From Nicotiana tabacum (taxonomy: Eukaryota > Streptophyta > Magnoliopsida > Solanales > Solanaceae): 64,000 bases of DNA. The notes under the pieces are model-generated. The model had not been told where the DNA came from and did not search any database. It was given only the letters and a program-made list of their open reading frames with translations. The stretch is from positions 28,564,042-28,628,041 of the forward strand of contig NC_134100.1 of NCBI RefSeq assembly GCF_000715075.1, written 5' to 3'. Shown in pieces: positions 45,693 to 56,428 of this stretch (position 1 is its first letter; every line of letters starts with the position of its first letter). The position numbers were made by a program, and so were the translations under genes.

Positions 45693-45975
45693 ATGGAACG
45701 TCATCACCCTTCGTGCTTTTACTCTCAATGATATGGAACGACATCACCCTTCGTGCTTTTTCTCTTAATAATATGGCACGGAATCACCCTTCGTGCTTTT
45801 ACTTCATGCTTTACACTATAATAACATAGCATGACATCACCCTTCATTCTTTTACTCTCAATAATATGGCACGACATCACCCTTCGTGCTTTTACTCTCA
45901 ATAATATGGCACGACATCACCATTCGTGCTTTTACTCTCAATGATATGGTACGGCATCACCCTTCGTGATTTACA
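45693..45975 (-). repeat. 40-bp LTR minisatellite with GCACG/CGTGC hairpins
   Basis: Seven copies of a ~40-bp unit ATATGGCACGACATCACCCT followed by TCGTGCTTTTACTCTCAATA, one with a longer spacer. GCACG and CGTGC frame an 11-nt loop. Two further isolated copies lie at 44982 and 45054. Confidence 0.88.
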
Positions 45976-47057
45976 CTCTTCCTTACCAAGCATATATATA
46001 TAATAGTAACAAACAAGGCAGGAAGCATAATTGACATCAAGGAGAGTGTTTAATGGATATTCCAAACAATTCCCAATCACAACTTTCCAAGTCAACAATG
46101 GTTCAACAATCCTCAAGAACCGTATTATTCAAATACTTCCACAAATCTCATAAATGATCCACAACACAAGTATAGATTTTAGCATCTCAAGAATATCGTT
46201 TGTAGTAATGTAGTAATGATTTCGCATAGAGATGGCCAAATTAGACACATTAATGTATTCTTACAATTTCCATCAAGTTTGATCAAGTTATAACAAACTA
46301 TGTCTTGATATCTACCATTTAATATTATGTCCTTAATATCTAAGAGTCAAGTAAGGCATTTAACAGAATATCACAAAATTCTACAAACACAAATATAGCA
46401 TAATCCAACCCCAAGCATGATTAACCCTCGCACATACATATACACTCGTCACCTCATATATCTATCACCCCGCATGTAGCAAACAATGACAAATATGAGG
46501 AAAACTTCCCTGAACAAAGCTAGGAATAACACTTACCTCGATTCAGCTAACTCAATACTCAACTTAGCCTTTTCCTCTACAAATCTGCCTCCGCTCAACC
46601 CAATCTGGCCAATGACGACTTGAATACACCACACAATACAAAAGAAAATAATTTTAATTAATAAAGCTGTAATTTTTATTCAATTTCTAAAAGTCAACTC
46701 CCTAGCCCTGCACCTCGAAACCCGAGTCCAAAGGTAGGTCTTGACTACGCATAGCCCCACTAGTACCAATATGTATTTTGTTTTCAAATCTGAGTCTTAT
46801 TCGACTCCAAAATCTCAAATTTTCATTTTTCAAAACTTTGATAAAATCCCCAAATTTTTCCATAGTTTTCCCATGAATTTGATGTTAAATGTTGTATAAA
46901 ATCATGACATATAGTTGGAAATTGATAAAAGATACTTGCCAAAAGATTTGGTATAAAAATCCCCTCTCAAAATCGCCTCACCTCAAAGCTAGGGTTCAAA
47001 AATATGAAAATGGAGCAATACTCGAAATTCTCAGCACTTAACAGGTAGCAGATGTCG

Positions 47058-47310
47058 CATTTGTGACAGGGGGTTCGCAAATGCGAACCCGTAATTGTGA
47101 AAAATTGATCGCAATTGCGAACCTAGAGAATTTCTGTCGAGGTCGCATTTGCGACAAAGACTTTGCAAATGCGAAGACCAGCCTTCGCAAATGCGGCTGG
47201 TTCATCGCAAATGCGAAAAGCTACCCAACCCCCAGGCTTCACAAATGCAAGGATTTCTTCGCAATTGCGATAGCTGCATTTGCGACCAGAACATCACAAA
47301 TGCGAAAATA
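47058..47310 (-). repeat. Promoter-proximal word array, TTCGCAAATGCGA type
   Basis: About ten words such as GTCGCATTTGCGA, TTCGCAAATGCGA and TCGCAATTGCGA, each close to a perfect palindrome, in 250 bp. Confidence 0.75.
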
Positions 47311-47436
47311 CCAGAACCAGAAATAAAAATCTAAGCAAGAACATTCCGAAACCAATCCATAACTCACCCGAGCCCTCAGGGCTCCAAACTAAATATGTAC
47401 AAAAGTCTAAAAACACAACACGAACTCGCTCGCACA

Positions 47437-50374
47437 TGTCACACCTCCTTTTTCCGCACCCGCAGGGGCGCAGGGGGAGTTTTTTCCAATTAAAGGACAA
47501 TCGAAGCGGGATTTGTTTATTTATTTCAGAGTCACCACTTGGGAGATTTAGGGTGTCCCAAGTCACCAATTTTAATCCCGAATCGAGGAAAATAATGACT
47601 CTATATTACAGTCTGCGTACCAGAAATCTAGATAAGGAATTCTGTTAACCCGGGAGAAGGTGTTAGGCATTCCCGAGTTCCGTGGTTCTAGCACGGTCGC
47701 TCAACTGTTATATTTGGCTTATTTATCTGATTTTTAATACAATATGAACTTATGTGCAAATTTATCTTTTAACCGCTTTACTATTATTGTTTTTAGGAAT
47801 GTGAACATCGCTTAAAATATATCTTTGGACTGTGTCACATGAAATGCACCCACAATCCGAAACATATTTTATTTGATGTTTTAGGATTTGGATTTGGGTC
47901 GCATGTAATGCACACCCGAGTTTAAGAAAATTAAATTATTAAAGGCGCGCCTAAAGCAACTAACGCATTATTATTTTTGGGGAGGGCCGTGAAATTTGCT
48001 AAACGACCCGTCCCGGAATCTAAGTATTTAATATATACACTTAGAGGGCCCCGCAATTTGTCCCTTTTATTTGGCAAGGCTCGTCTCATTTTACTTATTA
48101 TTTTTTATATTATCATTTATTTTTGTTTTTTATATTTTTAAAGGGATGCCATTTTTATGCCTTTAACAATACTAAAACTTACGGCCTCTTTACAACTAAG
48201 ATCCCATGACTTGTTAGAAGTTTAATAAAAGGAGTTTAGTAAATGAGTGTTTCGGTAGTAGTAAAAGCATGCACTAATACTATTTTTTTTCGAATGACCT
48301 AACCGAAGGAAAGGACGAACAGATTAACGTCAAACTTGTGTCATAGAACGACTAGTCCAACTTAATTAAACGACATCAAATAAACAAGAATAACATAACA
48401 TGAAAATGAACCAAAATGCAAACAATGAAACATAGGCAAAAAAAATTTCCATACCAATTTTTATATTGCATCTCAAACATTCAACGTAAAGTTTATTTAT
48501 CTAATACATCGAGGTTTACTAACCTTTGCACCTCGACAAACTCAGAACGACAAACACGATTCCGACGGAACTCAAGCGGACCTCTCTGACCGAAGAACAA
48601 CGACGAAACCTCGGACAGCACCTCGACGTACCGGACCTCGACGAACCAGAGTCGACCTCTACGGAAAACAGAAAATTCGACCAAGCAGGATCGAAGCAAC
48701 CCACCGTTGCTCGGAAACGCAGCTACGACTGCTTGGAGGTTGACGACGGGGGGAAACTGTTGGTCGTGGTGTTGGGTGGTGACGGGAGGCAGTGGTCGAC
48801 GGAGGGAGCTCGCAACGACAACAATGGCGGATTCAAGGAGGAGGAAGGCGATGGTCGTCACTGTCGCGACTGGTTTTAGTTACGACGGGGTGAGGGACTG
48901 ACTTGTCGTGTTTTCCGGCGTTCGTTTGGACAGTGGTGGTTATGGGCAATGGAGGAGTTGGTCCGTGAGGGTGTCGGAAGGGATGGAGGGAACTCGTTTG
49001 GTCCCGTTTTTTGTTGGTTTTACAGTAGGGTTTGTTAGGCGTTGAGGAGGATGACGGGGTGGTGTTTAGTGATGGTTTTGTGGTGGTCGTGAGGTCGTTA
49101 ATGGTGTTTGGCGATGGTCTTTCGACGGTGGTGAGACGGAGGGTCTGGACTGGTTTTTGAGATGGAGAGGGTGGTTGGGTAACGCAGCAGCAGCTGCCGC
49201 TGCTTGACCTGGAATGAGGGTGGCGTTGGAGGAGTGGTTTCACGGTGAAAGGGGGGCTGTTCGTTGCTCTGTGAAAACCAGTCCCCCGTAGGGTTTTTCT
49301 CTTCTTCCTTTTGAAGAAGATGATGAAACAGTACTATTTTTCTTTTTCGTTTTTTTTTTCCTTTTTTTTTCTGACCAAAAGTCCAAAATTCCTCTTCGTT
49401 TTTTCTTCTGCCTTTTTTTCAGGTTTCTTTCTTTCTTCTCTTTTGAAGAAGAAAGAGGAACAATAGTTTTTTCTTCAATTTTCAAAAGTCCCCCCTTTCT
49501 TTGTTTCATCCGTGTATTTAGCATTGGTTTGCCCAGAAAAATGAGCCCACGCGTGGTGGGGTTCAAGGCATATGTCCCCCACGCGTGGTGGGGTTCCCCA
49601 CGTGTCCTGGACACGGTTTATTATGGGCTAGGTCCGAAAATTAGGCCTAAAATCGGGTAGTTTGAACCTGAATATTATTCTTTTGCCCGGACCCGAGAAA
49701 TAGGAACACGTTGCTTAACTAGTCCTATGTAAGCAAAATAACTACCAAAAATAAGACTAGTATTTAAACAAAACTATATATTTTAAAATATTTTTCAAGA
49801 TTTTAAAATAGCTACAAAAATATTAATAAAACTATTTTTTTTGTAATTTTCGTTTTTAAATATTAAGATAAAATATGAGGTAATATTTTTGTATTTTTCA
49901 AAGTTAAAAATGACTATAGAATATTAATAAAACTATTTTTTTTGTAATTTTCGTTTTTAAATATTAAGATAAAATATGAGGTAATATTTTTGTATTTTTC
50001 AAAGTTAAAAATGACTATAGAATATTAATAAAACTATTTTTTTTTGTAATTTTCGTTCTTTAATAAAGACAAAAATATGAAGTAATATTTTTTGTATTTT
50101 TCAAAATTATAATGACTGCAAACATTAATAGAACTATATTTTTTGTAATTTTCGAATTTATATAAAGTACCAAAATAAAGTACAATTTTTGTATTTTTTC
50201 AAGTTTATGAGGGATACATAAACTAAAATTTATATATATACTTTTTTTTTGTAATTTTTCTTTTTGCAACGAAATAAAGTAAAAATAGTTAAAATAGCTA
50301 TACTAGACCCAATTTCACATATTCACACTAAAATGTGAAAATTCTCGGGGAGGGTCAAAAATCACGTGCTTACA
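47437..50374 (-). mobile_element. 3' LTR of the non-autonomous element
   Basis: On the minus strand it runs from TGTAAGCACGTGATTTTTG at 50374 to GGAGGTGTGACA at 47437, 2938 bp. Against the 5' LTR I count about 15 substitutions in the first 1298 bp from the outer end and no indel, then a 41-bp deletion at 48735-48748 between 14-bp repeats. Near the outer U3 side, three ~110-bp direct repeats with AAAACTATTTTTTTTGTAAT lie at 49820-50100. Short frames inside appear in both LTRs and are not supported as genes. Confidence 0.95.
49820..50270. repeat. ~110-bp AT-rich tandem repeats within LTR
   Basis: Units with TTAATAAAACTATTTTTTTT, GTAATTTTCGTTTTTAAATA and TATGAGGTAATATTTTTGTA occur three times at 49830-50110, followed by two more diverged units. 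The first two are almost identical. Confidence 0.85.
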
Positions 50375-50388
50375 GCTGCCCCTCTTTG
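50375..50388 (-). promoter_or_regulatory. Polypurine tract
   Basis: AAAGAGGGGCAGC on the minus strand directly precedes the 3' LTR start TGTAAGC. It primes plus-strand DNA synthesis in LTR elements. Confidence 0.85.
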
Positions 50389-51256
50389 ACTGGAAACACG
50401 AAGAGTTTTCCGACAAAGAACGACTAGACGTGTTTTTGACCCGACCATTACTTGGACGGACTACACTAAGGAAAGGGAGGGAATGTGACCGAGCCCTGGT
50501 ATCTGAGCTGCCTACATATCCTTGGTTATACAGGAATCAGGCCACGTGTAGTTCGGGAATGGGAGAGGTAGTGAAGTGTACCGAGGTGAAGAGCCGATCG
50601 AGGTGCCGTTCCATTGAGGTTCCGGTCCGCGGTCCTGTCGTTACAACAAAAATGAAAACCGAAAAAGACTAACTAAGCCTATCAGCTACTAATTACAAGG
50701 ATTCCTATCTCTTAAGTCTTCTGAAACTTGGTCTTGAGTCTTGAATGGTGCTTCATACAGACTTTGGATTGGAACCTTGATACTTGTTAGTTGTAGGCGC
50801 TAGTTCTTGAACAGACCACCTTTGTTCTCTACTTCCGTAATTTGGGCTCTTTTCTTTTTTTCTTTTTTTTTCTCTCTTTTTTTCTTCTTGTTTTTTTGTT
50901 TTTTGGTGACCAGCTTCTGTTGATCATCCCAGACTGTTGACTTGCATTCTTGGGGCGAGCTTCTTGTTGCTTCTATCTTGGATTGAGTGCTGGGGATTTT
51001 TGTTGTAACCTTCTGCTTTCCAGTGGGTCACTGCTTGATCTTGAAAAATGTTTCCCCGTTCTACAGGCGGACTCCTGACTTCTTCTATCTTCGACACGCA
51101 ACAACCTCCGTTCTACAGGCGGGTCCCTGACAATCAAAACAAACAAAACAAACAAAATTTCCTAACCCAGTTTGTACTGGGAAGATTTGTGAGTCGTTAG
51201 CAAAATCGTAACTCACTTACACTATTGATGCAATGATGAGAGTAAACTAAAGACTA
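50389..51256. other. 3' untranslated region next to PPT
   Basis: No gene. It contains hairpin module A (50487-50556), a T-rich tract at 50850-50905 and two copies of CCGTTCTACAGGCGG at 51056 and 51110. Confidence 0.6.
50487..50556 (-). ncRNA. Hairpin module, copy A
   Basis: On the plus strand, outer arms CTACA (50512-50516) and TGTAG (50547-50551) enclose an inner stem TCCTTG/CAGGA (50519-50535, one bulged T). The outer pair differs from the CTACG/CGTAG of all other copies, but both sides changed together. Flanking constants are CTG before CCTAC and GGAATCAGG after the inner stem. It is probably an RNA or DNA structure of the element and not a stand-alone gene. Confidence 0.55.
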
Positions 51257-52525
51257 GGCTAGGATGTGCATCTCCTATGAGTAAAACCAAAACTCTTGCT
51301 AGCAAATGTGTCTGCTAAAATAAAAACCTCAATGACTCGAACTAGAAAGTGTGTCTTCTATGGTTGAATCGGAATGAGCTAAACTAGGAAGTGCGTCTCC
51401 TAAGGGCGAAAACTTCAGTGACTAGAACTAGGAAGTGCGTCTCCTATGAATAAAATCTCGATTAGGAAGTGCGTGTCCTACGGGTAAACTTCAAAAAATT
51501 GGACTAGGAATGGTGTCTCCTATGGTCGAACTTAAAATGAATCAAATTAGGAAGTGCGTCTCCTACTGGTGAAGCTTGCTTAGGAAGTGCGTCTCCTATT
51601 GGAAAAACTGTTCTTAGGAAGTGCGTCTCCTACTGGGTAAAACTTGCTTAGGAAGTGCGTCTCCTATTGGTGAAACTGAACCTAGGAAGTGCGTCTCCTA
51701 CTGGTGAAACTTGCTTAGGAAGTGCGTCTCCTATTGGTAGAACTAAACTTAGGAAGTGCGTCTCCTATGGGTGAAATGGATCTAGGAAGTGCGTCTCCTA
51801 TTGATGAAACTTGTTCTTAGGAAGTGCGTCTCCTGCTGGGTAAAACTTGCTTAGGAAGTGCGTCTCCTATTGGTGAAACTGAACCTAGGAAGTGCGTCTC
51901 CTATTGGTGAAATAAACTTAGGAAGTGCGTCTCCTATCGATGAAATTAACTTAGGAAGTGCGTCTCCTATTGGTGAAACTTGCTTAGGAAGTGCGTCTCC
52001 TATTGGTGAAACTTGCTTAGGAAGTGCGTCTCCTATTGGTGAAACTGAACCTAGGAAGTGCGTCTCCTATTGGTGAAATAAACTTAGGAAGTGCGTCTCC
52101 TATCGGTGAAATTAACTTAGGAAGTGCGTCTCCTATTGGTGAAACTTGCTTAGGAAGTGCGTCTCCTATTGGTGAAATAAACTTAGGAAGTGCGTCTCCT
52201 ATCGGTGAAATTAACTTAGGAAGTGCGTCTCCTATTGGTGAAACTTGCTTAGGAAGTGCGTCTCCTATTGGTGAAACTTGCTTAGGAAGTGCGTCTCCTA
52301 TTGGTGAAACTGACTTAGGAAGTGCGTCTCCTACTGGTGAAAACTTGCTTAGGAAATGCGTCTCCTATTAGGTGCAATAAACTTAGGAAGTGCGTCTCCT
52401 ATTGGTAGAACTGAACTTAGGAGGAAATGCATCTCCTATGGGTGAAACTGAACAAACCTAGGAAGAAATTCATCTCCTATGGGTAAAACTAAAACTTAGG
52501 AGGAAATGCATCTCCTATGGGTGAA
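51257..52525. repeat. 33-bp minisatellite (CTTAGGAAGTGCGTCTCCTA)
   Basis: About 33 units with core AGGAAGTGCGTCTCCTAT and a variable tail (TGGTGAAACTTGC, TGGTGAAATAA, CGGTGAAATT). Spacing is irregular (31-45 bp) before 51840 and close to 33 bp afterwards, where tails repeat in a higher-order pattern of 4-5 units. In-frame translation of the regular part gives an 11-residue repeat. It lies between gag and the 3' LTR in the element's 3' untranslated region, a known birthplace of satellites in Ogre-type elements. Confidence 0.95.
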
Positions 52526-52529
52526 GACG

Positions 52530-52838
52530 TGGAATGTATGCCTCTATTATCTGGGCGGGCTCCCAATTTCAACACTTGAAATAAAAAGACTGAATGTATG
52601 CCTCTGTTATCTGGGCGGGCTCCCAATTTCAACACTTGAAATAAAAAGACTGAATGTATGCCTCTGTTATCTGGGCGGGCTCCCAATTTCAACACTTAAA
52701 ATAAAGACTGAAATGTATGTCTCTGTTATCTGGGCGGGCTCCCAATTTCAACACCTAAAAGTAAGAAGACTAAATGTATGCCTCTGTTATCTGGGCAGGC
52801 TCCCAACTTCAACACTTAAAAATAAACACTGAAACCAA
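52530..52838. repeat. 60-bp minisatellite, five units
   Basis: Units with TGAATGTATGCCTCTGTTAT then CTGGGCGGGCTCCCAATTTC. The second and third are identical over 60 bp; the last two carry small indels and substitutions. It abuts the 33-bp array on one side and the 30-bp array on the other. Confidence 0.95.
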
Positions 52839-52841
52839 CAT

Positions 52842-54830
52842 ATCCTATTTGAGGGCGGATGAACCCAAATATCCTATTTGAGGGCGGACGAACCCGACAG
52901 ATCCTATTTGAGGGCGGATGAACCCGACAGATCCTATTTGAGGGCGGATGAACCCGACAGATCCTATTTGAGGGCGGATGAACCCAACAGATCCTATTTG
53001 AGGGCGGATGAACCCGACAGATCCTATTTGAGGGCGGATGAACCCGACAGATCCTATTTGAGGGCGGATTAACCCAACAGATCCTATTTGAGGGCGGATG
53101 AACCCAACAGATCCTATTTGAGGGCGGATGAACCCGACAGATCCTATTTGAGGGCGGATGAACCCGACAGATCCTATTTGAGGGCGGATGAACCCAACAG
53201 ATCCTATTTGAGGGCGGATGAACCCGACAGATCCTATTTGAGGGCGGATGAACCCGACAGATCCTATTTGAGGGCGGATGAACCCAACATATCCTATTTG
53301 AGGGCGGATGAACCCGACATATCCTATTTGAGGGCGGATGAACCCGACATATCCTATTTGAGGGCGGATTAACCCAACAGATCCTATTTGAGGGCGGATG
53401 AACCCGACAGATCCTATTTGAGGGCGGATGAACCCGACAGATCCTATTTGAGGGCGGATGAACCCAACATATCCTATTTGAGGGCGGATTAACCCAACAT
53501 ATCCTATTTGAGGGCGGATGAACCCGACAGATCCTATTTGAGGGCGGATTAACCCAACATATCCTATTTGAGGGCGGATGAACCCGACAGATCCTATTTG
53601 AGGGCGGATGAACCCAACAGATCCTATTTGAGGGCGGATGAACCCAACAGATCCTATTTGAGGGCGGATGAACCCGACAGATCCTATTTGAGGGCGGATG
53701 AACCCGACAGATCCTATTTGAGGGCGGATGAACCCGACATATCCTATTTGAGGGCGGATGAACCCAACATATCCTATTTGAGGGCGGATGAACCCAACAT
53801 ATCCTATTTGAGGGCGGATGAACCCGACAGATCCTATTTGAGGGCGGATGAACCCAACAGATCCTATTTGAGGGCGGATGAACCCGACAGATCCTATTTG
53901 AGGGCGGATGAACCCGACAGATCCTATTTGAGGGCGGATGAACCCGACAGATCCTATTTGAGGGCGGATGAACCCAACAAATCCTATTTGAGGGCGGATG
54001 AACCCGACAGATCCTATTTGAGGGCGGATGAACCCGACAGATCCTATTTGAGGGCGGATGAACCCGACAGATCCTATTTGAGGGCGGATGAACCCCACAG
54101 ATCCTATTTGAGGGCGGATGAACCCGACATATCCTATTTGAGGGCGGATGAACCCGACAGATCCTATTTGAGGGCGGATGAACCCAACATATCCTATTTG
54201 AGGGCGGACGAACCCGACATATCCTATTTGAGGGCGGACGAACCCAACATATCCTATTTGAGGGCGGATTAACCCAACAGATCCTATTTGAGGGCGGATG
54301 AACCCGACAGATCCTATTTGAGGGCGGATGAACCTGACAGATCCTATTTGAGGGCGGATGAACCCGACAGATCCTATTTGAGGGCGGATTAACCCGACAG
54401 ATCCTATTTGAGGGCGGATTAACCCAACAGATCCTATTTGAGGGCGGATGAACCCAACAGATCCTATTTGAGGGCGGATGAACCCGACATATCCTATTTG
54501 AGGGCGGATGAACCCGACAGATCCTATTTGAGGGCGGATGAACCCAACATATCCTATTTGAGGGCGGATGAACCCGACAGATCCTATTTGAGGGCGGATG
54601 AACCCAACAGATCCTATTTGAGGGCGGATGAACCCAACAGATCCTATTTGAGGGCGGATGAACCCGACAAATCCTATTTGAGGGCGGATGAACCCGACAG
54701 ATCCTATTTGAGGGCGGATGAACCCGGCATATCCTATTTGAGGGCGGATGAGCCCAACATATCCTATTTGAGGGCGGATGAACCTAACATATCCTATTTG
54801 AGGGCGGATGAACCCAACATATCCTTAAGA
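52842..54830. repeat. 30-bp minisatellite, about 66 units
   Basis: ATCCTATTTGAGGGCGGATG then AACCCGACAG repeats about 66 times over 1.99 kb with an unbroken 30-bp register. Variation is almost limited to four sites: GAACCC or TAACCC, CG or CA in CCGACAG/CCAACAG, final G, T or A, and GATG or GACG. Because 30 is a multiple of three, frames stay open on both strands (decapeptides RADEPDRSYL on plus and GFIRPQIGSV on minus). These are side effects of the period, not evidence of a protein. Confidence 0.97.
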
Positions 54831-54898
54831 CTGGAAAATGTCTTACCTCGAATACTTGCTGGGGATTGGGATGAATTTTCATTTTCTACCTTCCCCAT

Positions 54899-54967
54899 TT
54901 TTATTATTATTCTTTTTTATTTATTTATTTATTTATTTATTTATTATTATTATGATTATTATTATTA
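54899..54967. repeat. (TTTA)n/(TTA)n microsatellite
   Basis: A run of TTTATTTATTTATTTATTTA passes into ATTATTATTATTATTA at the flank of the 30-bp array. Confidence 0.9.
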
Positions 54968-55330
54968 GCTTCCTCCTTTGAAGTCTAACCGCTGAAGATA
55001 CCGACTTTCCAACCTTGTGTTGGACCCCTCGCATTTGCTAGGGATAACACTGTTGAGGATTTATTTACTTACCTGTTGGGGGTAAAATGTTATCAGCTGG
55101 GGGTACCTGACTTCCAGAAAATTTTCTAAATGGAAGGAAAATTTTCTGCCCCAGTTTGATAATATCCCTTGTGGCATGCGTTTCTGCCTCAATGCCATTT
55201 CCCTTACCTGTTTCAAATCAAACAAAATTGTTAGTTTAAAACATGGTGGTTGGTTGTGATACTCCTGCTGGGATGGTTTTCCCTTTCTCCCTCCTTGCTC
55301 TGTGTTCCACAACTTGTTGGGGATGATATT

Positions 55331-55562
55331 ATGTGCTGGGGATAATCCCTTCCTGCTGGGGATATCCATCTCCTTTTGTGGCATAGCTCGGAAATTGGCA
55401 TTTTCCCGACCTTTTAGTCTAGTATGGATTTCGCCAAATCATGCTCACTGCTCTCCTTGCTCTGTTCAACGGCCTTGTCTTTGAGGTTTATAACCTTGGT
55501 TTTGGCAAGGATATCCCTCTTGACGCTCGTCAATCCTTTTGTCAATTCCCTTTTGCTGGGGA
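55331..55562 (-). repeat. Octamers matching the tRNA-Arg 3' end
   Basis: TGCTGGGG on plus occurs at 55334, 55354 and 55554 (and at 54857). On the element's sense strand this is CCCCAGCA, part of CCCCAGCAGAGTCGCCA, the tRNA 3' end implied by the primer site. At 55351-55366 CTGCTGGGGATATCC equals the segment at the end of the primer site and just beyond it except for one missing A, but in inverse orientation. Confidence 0.6.
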
Positions 55563-56368
55563 TATCTTTATTGACACTAGCCTCGCGCTTGTTCCTTGCT
55601 GACTATACCATTTGGATATACTAGTCAGATCTCATCTTGGAAAGCTGATTTTTTGAAGTCATTTCATACTTGTTCTGACCGGACAGACTCTATTGGGGAA
55701 ATTTTTTATGAAAGGAGAAAAACAACAGAAACAAAATAAAAGACAAAGGACACGATGACTCTTTTACAAAAGAAACTATAAATAAAAACCTATCAAACGC
55801 AGATACCGACTCTAATGGCCATGACATGTGTATGTGGCCTATCCTCTACCGTCAATCATCTTTCAAGATCTTCAATTGGCGATTCCCCATCTGATTCCCA
55901 ATCTTATTCGACTTGCAGTGCCCGAAGGGTTTTCACTATCAAGTCTCTCTCATTTTTGGCTTTTCTCTCAGCTTTCATCGCCTTATGGTACCTGTGAAGG
56001 TTTTCACCGATAAGACTCTCTCATTTGTATCACTTTTCAGCTGGGGATTTGGAGTGTCGCCGGTATGACTCTTTCTGCTGGAGATTAGAGTCCTTTCTGC
56101 TGTGGAACAGAATGTTATGTTCGCCGGTAAGACAACATTTGTCTGACTTGGCATCTTTTGAAGACTGATCGGAAGGTCTTTCTTTGGACCGTAATGTGGG
56201 TTTTGGATAGGGCTAGAAAGAAAGGGTATTAAAGGCTCAAAAATGCATTAATTTTTGGGTTATTAATTACAACCTTCGGAATTAGATTTATTTACAACAA
56301 ACGCAACTTTTGCCCCAGTTTCTTGCTTGGGGATATTTTAATTGATTTTTTTTCATTTTTCAAAACTA

Positions 56369-56428
56369 TGACCGAGCCGTGAAGCGCCTACGTATCCTCT
56401 TTGAGGAATCAGGTCAAACGTAGTTCCC
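56369..56428 (-). ncRNA. Hairpin module, copy B
   Basis: Outer arms CTACGT (56388-56393) and ACGTAG (56418-56423) pair perfectly. The inner stem TCCTC/GAGGA (56395-56407) has a TTT loop. It shares TGACCGAGCC upstream with copy A and GGAATCAGG inside. Confidence 0.6.

Larger units (their letters stand above)
44363..47436 (-). mobile_element. Family-A LTR, 5' end cut by the big nested element
   Basis: The 3' terminus on the minus strand is GGGTCGTGACA at 44363, joined directly to the RT remnant. It reads back to 47436, where the non-autonomous element inserted, so its own start lies beyond the window. Inside are a 40-bp minisatellite (45693-45975) and a TCGCAAATGCGA word array (47058-47310). 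At least 3074 bp are present. Confidence 0.82.

Noticed and set aside
48526..49243. Several 100+ codon frames on both strands of the LTR
   Set aside because: They lie in a GC-rich LTR segment, overlap each other, and change between the two LTR copies through the 41-bp indel.
49240..49614. Lysine-rich minus-strand ORF resembling a nuclear protein
   Set aside because: Product of an A/G-rich tract in the LTR, present in both LTR copies (also at 63363-63737) with no conserved domain.
52845..54098. 417-codon minus-strand ORF of GFIRPQIGSV decapeptides (also RADEPDRSYL on plus)
   Set aside because: It exists only because the minisatellite period is 30 bp. Open frames appear on both strands, and the ATG and stop positions follow single-base unit variants.
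52842..54830. CRISPR-like appearance of a regular 30-bp repeat
   Set aside because: Units are head to tail with no unique spacers, in plant retroelement DNA.
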